Shown in pieces: positions 59,304-64,000 of a DNA stretch of 64,000 bases (positions are counted from its first letter, which is position 1; every line of letters begins with the position of its first letter). The notes under the pieces are model-generated. The model made no database searches and was not told where the DNA came from. It was given only the letters and a program-made list of their open reading frames with translations. The position numbers were made by a program, and so were the translations under genes. The stretch covers positions 124,001 to 188,000 of the forward strand of contig NZ_JARJNR010000007.1 in assembly GCF_030143255.1 (NCBI RefSeq), in the 5' to 3' direction. The DNA is from Frigidibacter sp. SD6-1. GTDB lineage: Bacteria > Pseudomonadota > Alphaproteobacteria > Rhodobacterales > Rhodobacteraceae.

Positions 59304-60239
59304 TCAGTAGCCGCGCGCCATGTCGACGAGATTGAGGAAAGGCTCGCCCGCCTCGCCGCGCCGGATGTTTTCGACAAGCTTTTCGCAAGCTGACGGAACC
59401 CTCGTGTCGGCGGCGATATGGGGCGTGACCGTCACGCGCGGATGCGCCCAGTAGGGATGAACGGCCGGCAAAGGTTCGGTCCGGAAGACATCGAGCGTCG
59501 CATGGCCGATCTGACCCCTGTCGAGCGCCGCAAGAAGCGCCTCATCGTCGATCAGCGGCCCGCGCCCGGGGTTGATGATCACCGCGCCTTTCGGCATCAG
59601 GGCCAGCCGCCGTGCGTTCATCAGGTTAGTCGTCCCCGCCGTAAGCGGCAGAAGCAGGACGGCGATCGCTGCCGTCGACAGGACATGATCCAGCCCCGCC
59701 TCGCCGGAATGGCAGTCGATCCCGGCGATCTCCTTGGGGTTCCGGCTCCAGCCCATCACCGGGAAGTTCAGAGCGGCGAGCGCCCGGGCAGAAGCCGCGC
59801 CAAGCTCCCCCAGACCCAGCATCGCCACGGGGCGTTCGCGGGCGAGCGACGGCAGGATGTGGTTGCGCCAGACGCCATCCTGGCCGTGGATATGGGCATC
59901 CATTCCGAGGTGATGGCGCAGGACATGGCCGACCACATATTCGACCATGCCCTCGGTCAGTTCGTTGTTGACCATCCGGGCCAGCGGCATCGTCAGCGTC
60001 GGGTTGGGCACGATCTTCTCGACCCCCGCCCAGAGGCTGAGCACCGCCTTCGCCCGGGTGTAGGGGGAAAAGTCGCGCAGGCCGCTCGCGGGCGCATAGA
60101 CGATGTAATCGACCGCCGACGGATCGGGCGCCTCGTCCGACAGCCGCGCCGCGATGCCAGCGCGCGCCAGCGCCGCCGCCAGCGGTTCGCGGTACTCGGC
60201 CCAGTTCTCGGGTCCGGCAGAGACATGGATATTCAGCAT
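59304..60239 (-). CDS. ghrA: Glyoxylate/hydroxypyruvate reductase A
   Basis: 311 residues, D-2-hydroxyacid dehydrogenase of the GhrA type. The Rossmann loop is AMLGLGELGAASARAL; INPGRGPLIDDEALLAAL has the catalytic-region Arg; HPYWAHPRVTVTPHIAADT has the catalytic His. It reduces glyoxylate and hydroxypyruvate. It follows rodA in the reverse sense, downstream of the rod-shape unit by two bases. Confidence 0.93.
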   Translation of the reverse strand: MLNIHVSAGPENWAEYREPLAAALARAGIAARLSDEAPDPSAVDYIVYAPASGLRDFSPYTRAKAVLSLWAGVEKIVPNPTLTMPLARMVNNELTEGMVEYVVGHVLRHHLGMDAHIHGQDGVWRNHILPSLARERPVAMLGLGELGAASARALAALNFPVMGWSRNPKEIAGIDCHSGEAGLDHVLSTAAIAVLLLPLTAGTTNLMNARRLALMPKGAVIINPGRGPLIDDEALLAALDRGQIGHATLDVFRTEPLPAVHPYWAHPRVTVTPHIAADTRVPSACEKLVENIRRGEAGEPFLNLVDMARGY

Positions 60240-60241
60240 TT

Positions 60242-61381
60242 CTACCTCGGCCTGTGGATATGGGCGCTTTGCACGAGGCCAAAGCCCATCAGAAGGATGA
60301 TCATCGCCGTCCCGCCGTTCGAGACGAGCGGCAAGGGCACGCCGACAACCGGTAACATCCCCATCACCATCCCCATATTGACCGCGATCAGAAGGAAGAA
60401 GGCGGTGGCGATCCCGTAGGTGACAAGCGCGCCGTAGCGGTCACGGTTGGAAAAGGCCGACAGGAAGCAGAAGCCGATGATCAGCACATAAAGCGCCAGA
60501 AGCGAGATGCCGCCGACGAAGCCGAATTCCTCGGCCAGCGTGTTGAAGATGAAATCGGTGTGCTTCTCTGGCAGGAAATTCAGCTGCGACTGGGTGCCTT
60601 GCATGAAGCCCTTGCCGCTCCAGCCGCCCGAGCCGAGTGCGATCTTGGCCTGCATGATGTTGTATCCCGCGCCAAGCGGGTCGGCGGAGGGGTCGAGGAA
60701 CGTGTCGATCCGGCGGAACTGGTAATCCTTGATCAGTTGCCAGCTGGTGCCCCGGCTTTCGAAGACCGCGGATACCAGACCGATCGCCGTGCCGATCACG
60801 GCGCCGAAATACCAAAGGCTGACGCCAGCCACGAGCATCACCGCGCCGCCGCCCGCAAGCAGCAGAAGCGTGGTGCCGAGGTTCGGCTGCTTGAGGACGA
60901 GTGCCGCCGGTATCAGGATCAGCAGGACCGGGATCAGGACCCACAAGGGGCGCGAGACCTTCTGCGGGTCGAGCCAGTCGTAATAGGCGGCAAGCATCAT
61001 CACGAGGGTGATCTTCATCAGCTCCGACGGCTGCAGCCGGATCGGACCAAGCTCCAGCCAGCGCTGGGCGCCCATGCCCATCGAGCCGAAAAGCTCTACC
61101 GCGACGAGCAACAGGACGGTGCCGACATAGCCGACGACAGACAGGCCCTTCCAGACCTTTATGGGCGTAAAGCCGATCACGAACATCACGATCAGGCCGA
61201 CAGCGAAGCGCTTCATCTGCGGTTCCGCCCAGGTGCCCAGATCGCCGCCCGCGACGGAATAGAGCATCAGGAACCCGATCGAACTGACCGCGCCGATCAG
61301 GAAGACCAGCGGCCAGTGCACATGCAGGATCTTGCGCCATCCGGCGGGCGAGGTGGCGAGACTGTAGTCAAGATAGCTCAT
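60242..61381 (-). CDS. rodA: Rod-shape peptidoglycan glycosyltransferase RodA
   Basis: 379 residues, about ten membrane helices, SEDS family. WLELGPIRLQPSELMKITLV, the loop PNLGTTLLLLAGGGAVM and the late PEKHTDFIFNTLAEEFGFVG plus LPLVSNGGTAMI are diagnostic. It polymerises lipid II with PBP2 in the elongasome. Overlaps mrdA by four bases. Confidence 0.97.
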   Translation of the reverse strand: MSYLDYSLATSPAGWRKILHVHWPLVFLIGAVSSIGFLMLYSVAGGDLGTWAEPQMKRFAVGLIVMFVIGFTPIKVWKGLSVVGYVGTVLLLVAVELFGSMGMGAQRWLELGPIRLQPSELMKITLVMMLAAYYDWLDPQKVSRPLWVLIPVLLILIPAALVLKQPNLGTTLLLLAGGGAVMLVAGVSLWYFGAVIGTAIGLVSAVFESRGTSWQLIKDYQFRRIDTFLDPSADPLGAGYNIMQAKIALGSGGWSGKGFMQGTQSQLNFLPEKHTDFIFNTLAEEFGFVGGISLLALYVLIIGFCFLSAFSNRDRYGALVTYGIATAFFLLIAVNMGMVMGMLPVVGVPLPLVSNGGTAMIILLMGFGLVQSAHIHRPR

Positions 61382-63324
61382 GCCCGCGAAATGCCTCCGG
61401 TCGTGAAGGTCGAGGGGTCGGCCAGCGGCATCTTTTCGAGCAGTTCCCGCATCTTTTCGCGTTGGGCGGATGGGTAGACGTCCAGAGGCGGCAGCCCGTC
61501 AAAGAGCGCGTAGAGAAGGATGTCGCGCGCCAGTGGCGCCGCGACGGCGGAGCCGCCGCCGCCATGCTCGACCACGACCGAGACCGCAACGCGCGGCGCA
61601 TCATAGGGGGCGTAGCAGACGAAAAGCGCATGGTCGCGGCGTTCCCATGGCAGGTCCTCGTTCCGGGTCACGCCGGCGGCGCGTTCGGCGGCCGAGATGT
61701 TGCGGACCTGGCTGGTGCCCGTCTTGCCCGCCATCACCACCGACGCGTCGACCGTGCGGCTGGCCGAAGCCGTGCCGCGATTGCCGTTCATCACCGCATG
61801 CATGCCGCCCCGGACTGCGGCGAGATGCGCCTCGGGAATGCCGAGGGGCGGAGCCTCCGGTTTGGGCAGGGGGACATCGTCGAGCGCCTTGATCAGCCGG
61901 GGCGAAAGCGCCTTGCCGGTTGCCAGACGCCCGGCCATGACAGCAAGTTGCAGCGGAGAGGCAAGCACATAGCCCTGGCCGATCGCACTATTCAGGGTAT
62001 CGCCGATGATCCAATCCTTGCCGTATCGCGTCTGTTTCCACAGCTTGTCCGGCGCGACCCCTTCGGACACCGCCGACATCGGCAGATCATGCTTCACCCC
62101 GATCCCCAGCCGCCGCGCCATCTCGGCGATCCTGTCGATGCCGACGCGCTGGGCGATCTCGTAGTAATAGACGTCGCAGGACTGTTCGAGACTGCGCTCC
62201 ATATCCACATGCCCATGCCCGCCGCGCCGCCAGCAATGGAACTTGCGGTCGCCGAGCTGGGTGAAACCGGGGCAATAGACCGTCTCGCCCGGGCTGACCA
62301 CGCCCGCCTCGAGCGCGGCAAGCGCCGTGACCATCTTGAAGGTCGATCCGGGCGGATAGGCGCCCTGAACCGTCTTGTCGGCCAGCGGCCGGTGATCGTT
62401 TTCGGTCAGAAGCGCATAGTCCGCGCTTGATATACCGCGCACGAAAAGGTTCGGATCGAAGGTGGGCGCAGAGCCAATGGCAAGGATGTCGCCAGCCTCA
62501 AGGTCAATCGCGACCGCTGCGGCACTTTCGGCCCCGAGCCGCGCGATGAGGAAATTCTGCAGCCGTGCATCGAGCGTCAGCACGACATTGGCGCCCGCAT
62601 CGCCTTCGCGCCGGTCGATCTCGCGCATCTCGCGGCCGCGGACGTTCACTTCCACCCGCTTGACGCCCGCGCTGCCGCGCAGCACCTCCTCAAGCTTTGC
62701 CTCGATGCCAAGCTTGCCGATCTGGAATTTCGGGATCTGCAGGATCGGATCGGGGTTTTCCATCTTCGACAGATCATAATCGCTGACCGGCCCGACATAG
62801 CCCAGCACATGGGCGAAATCGCCCCGGTGCGGATAGATGCGCGACAGGCCGACCTCGGTCGAGACGCCGGGCAGCGCGGGCGCATTGACGGCGACGCGCG
62901 AGAACTCCTCCCAGGTCAGCCGGTCGGCGATGGTGATCGGCAAGGTCGGGCTGCGTTTCTCGATCTCGGCGATCAGCTTGGCGATATCCTCGTCCGACAG
63001 CGCGATGAGCCGCGACAGGTCGGCCAGGGCACCCGGCACATCCTCGGTATCCTCGCGGATGATGGTGATGCGGTAATTCTGCTCGTTCCCGGCCAGAAGC
63101 ACGCCCTTGCGATCCTGAATGAGGCCGCGTGCGGGCGGGATCAGCCGGATCTTGATGCGGTTCTCGTCGGCCAGAAGCTGAAACTCGCCCGCCTGCTCGA
63201 TCTGCAGCTGCCGCATCCGCCAGGCCAGCGCACCGATGAAGGCACCTTGCAGCGATCCAAGCAGGAAACCGCGCCGCGTCATCTGCCGCGAGGCTTCGAC
63301 GACAAGGTGCTGGGCCCGCCTCAT
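61378..63324 (-). CDS. mrdA: Penicillin-binding protein 2
   Basis: 648 residues. One membrane anchor near residue 20, dimerisation domain with PARGLIQDRKGVLLAGN, and the transpeptidase with SxxK in PPGSTFKMVTALAAL, SxN-like in LEQSCDVYYYEIA and KTG in MAGKTGTSQVRN. It cross-links side-wall peptidoglycan with RodA. Starts within the mreD stop. Confidence 0.97.
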   Translation of the reverse strand: MRRAQHLVVEASRQMTRRGFLLGSLQGAFIGALAWRMRQLQIEQAGEFQLLADENRIKIRLIPPARGLIQDRKGVLLAGNEQNYRITIIREDTEDVPGALADLSRLIALSDEDIAKLIAEIEKRSPTLPITIADRLTWEEFSRVAVNAPALPGVSTEVGLSRIYPHRGDFAHVLGYVGPVSDYDLSKMENPDPILQIPKFQIGKLGIEAKLEEVLRGSAGVKRVEVNVRGREMREIDRREGDAGANVVLTLDARLQNFLIARLGAESAAAVAIDLEAGDILAIGSAPTFDPNLFVRGISSADYALLTENDHRPLADKTVQGAYPPGSTFKMVTALAALEAGVVSPGETVYCPGFTQLGDRKFHCWRRGGHGHVDMERSLEQSCDVYYYEIAQRVGIDRIAEMARRLGIGVKHDLPMSAVSEGVAPDKLWKQTRYGKDWIIGDTLNSAIGQGYVLASPLQLAVMAGRLATGKALSPRLIKALDDVPLPKPEAPPLGIPEAHLAAVRGGMHAVMNGNRGTASASRTVDASVVMAGKTGTSQVRNISAAERAAGVTRNEDLPWERRDHALFVCYAPYDAPRVAVSVVVEHGGGGSAVAAPLARDILLYALFDGLPPLDVYPSAQREKMRELLEKMPLADPSTFTTGGISRA

Positions 63325-63917
63325 ATCCGGTTCCCCCAGCTATCCACTTCGCCCGGCGCGGCGCGGTGCAGGCCGAAGGTCAGCTGCATCAATCCGGCGA
63401 GCAGCGAATAAAGCAGGATCGTTGCGCCCATGTGAACGAGGACCGGGCCAAACCCGACCTGCGGCACCATGAAGATCGTCAGCACCAACCGATTGGCCAG
63501 CACCATTGCGGCGATCACCGCCCCCGCCATCAGCCATTCACCGACGAAGGGCAGATCGCGACTGCGCGCCTCGCGCGATCGCAGGAATTCGGTGCCGACG
63601 ACGACGATCAGGGTCCAGAGGCCCGGTGGCCGCCCCGACAGAAGATCGTCCAGAAGGAAGGCCGCGGCAATCAGCGGCGCGGGCACGAAATCGGGCCGCC
63701 GCTGCACCCAGACAAGTGTCAACGCCAGCAGCATGTCGGTGCCCGGCCAGTCGTGCGGGTAAAGCCAGCCGGGCATGACGTCGACGATTCGCTGCGGCAG
63801 TGGCCAATCCTGCGGCAGGGCCGACAGGGGCAGAAGCCGGAAGAACAGGATCAACACCGCGAGCGCGAGGAAAAGCGCCCGGAACCCCCAGAGCTTTGCC
63901 GTGCGCGGATCAACCAT
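63321..63917 (-). CDS. mreD: Rod-shape protein MreD
   Basis: 198 residues with about five membrane helices (ALFLALAVLILFFRLLPLSA; GVIAAMVLANRLVLTIFMV-like; VHMGATILLYSLLAGLMQL). Low sequence conservation is normal for MreD; position between mreC and mrdA settles it. Four-base overlaps on both sides. Confidence 0.88.
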   Translation of the reverse strand: MVDPRTAKLWGFRALFLALAVLILFFRLLPLSALPQDWPLPQRIVDVMPGWLYPHDWPGTDMLLALTLVWVQRRPDFVPAPLIAAAFLLDDLLSGRPPGLWTLIVVVGTEFLRSREARSRDLPFVGEWLMAGAVIAAMVLANRLVLTIFMVPQVGFGPVLVHMGATILLYSLLAGLMQLTFGLHRAAPGEVDSWGNRI

Positions 63918-64000
63918 CGCCCGCCTCCCCCGCGGCGGGCGTCAGCGCCGCCGGATCGGGAAAGGACAGCGACGGCGCGACCGGCGCGGGCGGCGGGATC
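63910..64000 (-). CDS. mreC: Rod-shape protein MreC, C-terminal end (partial)
   Basis: Only the last 29 or so codons are in the window. They read a Pro/Ala-rich tail ending TPAAGEAGDG and stop at 63910-63912, overlapping the mreD ATG. Such tails are common in alphaproteobacterial MreC; identity rests on gene order. Confidence 0.6.
   Translation of the reverse strand, partial: IPPPAPVAPSLSFPDPAALTPAAGEAGDG

Overview
The window is GC-rich (about 65% by eye), densely coding chromosomal DNA from an alphaproteobacterium, most likely a member of the Rhodobacteraceae. The reasons are the regB / senC-regA-hvrA redox cluster, the parB-parA-rsmG-mnmG-mnmE-rho block beside maf-aroE-coaE-dnaQ, and the secB-fxsA-Tim44-mltA-smr-hslUV neighbourhood. 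No rRNA, tRNA, CRISPR array, prophage or insertion sequence was seen. The genus cannot be fixed from this sequence alone.

Layout. 1-2.6 kb: end of a haem-linked cluster (mitofilin-like COG4223 protein, HemY). 2.6-7.5 kb: Reg/Prr redox regulon (hvrA, regA, senC leftward; regB and a PAS protein rightward). 7.5-14.5 kb: a membrane protein, argG, an unknown protein, an SCP2-like protein, secreted msrA, and a maeB-rbsK pair. 14.6-18.4 kb: a lower-GC two-gene HEPN unit inserted before mutS. 18.5-23.5 kb: grpE and hrcA leftward, then rph-rdgB-ridA-hemW-DUF454 rightward. 23.5-33.9 kb: the replication and segregation region. Every gene from parB to hemJ points left and every gene from maf to dnaQ points right; between them is a 404-bp gene-free segment with DnaA-box-like sequences and an AT-rich stretch, proposed as oriC. 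Two perfect parS palindromes lie in the first codons of rsmG and mnmG. 33.9-42.4 kb: an ExoY-type sugar transferase and a complete xylose operon (xylF-xylH-xylG-xylB-xylA) with a divergent ROK repressor. 42.5-48.7 kb: a YihY protein and tamB/tamA. 48.8-57.8 kb: idi, secB, fxsA, Tim44-like, mltA-like, smr, a lipoprotein-like hydrolase, hslU, a membrane protein, hslV and a glycosyltransferase-like protein. 57.8-60.2 kb: UDG-like protein, SseB-like protein, ghrA. 60.2-64 kb: rod-shape cluster rodA-mrdA-mreD-mreC (mreC partial).

Most genes are housekeeping. The parts that repay a second look are the putative oriC with its two parS sites, the HEPN bicistron with an unrecognised partner, two tandem-hairpin arrays at 42.4 and 59.2 kb, a dispersed GC-hairpin repeat in two convergent spacers, and two RNA-hairpin features in the xylose locus (one after xylF, one enclosing the repressor's ribosome binding site).
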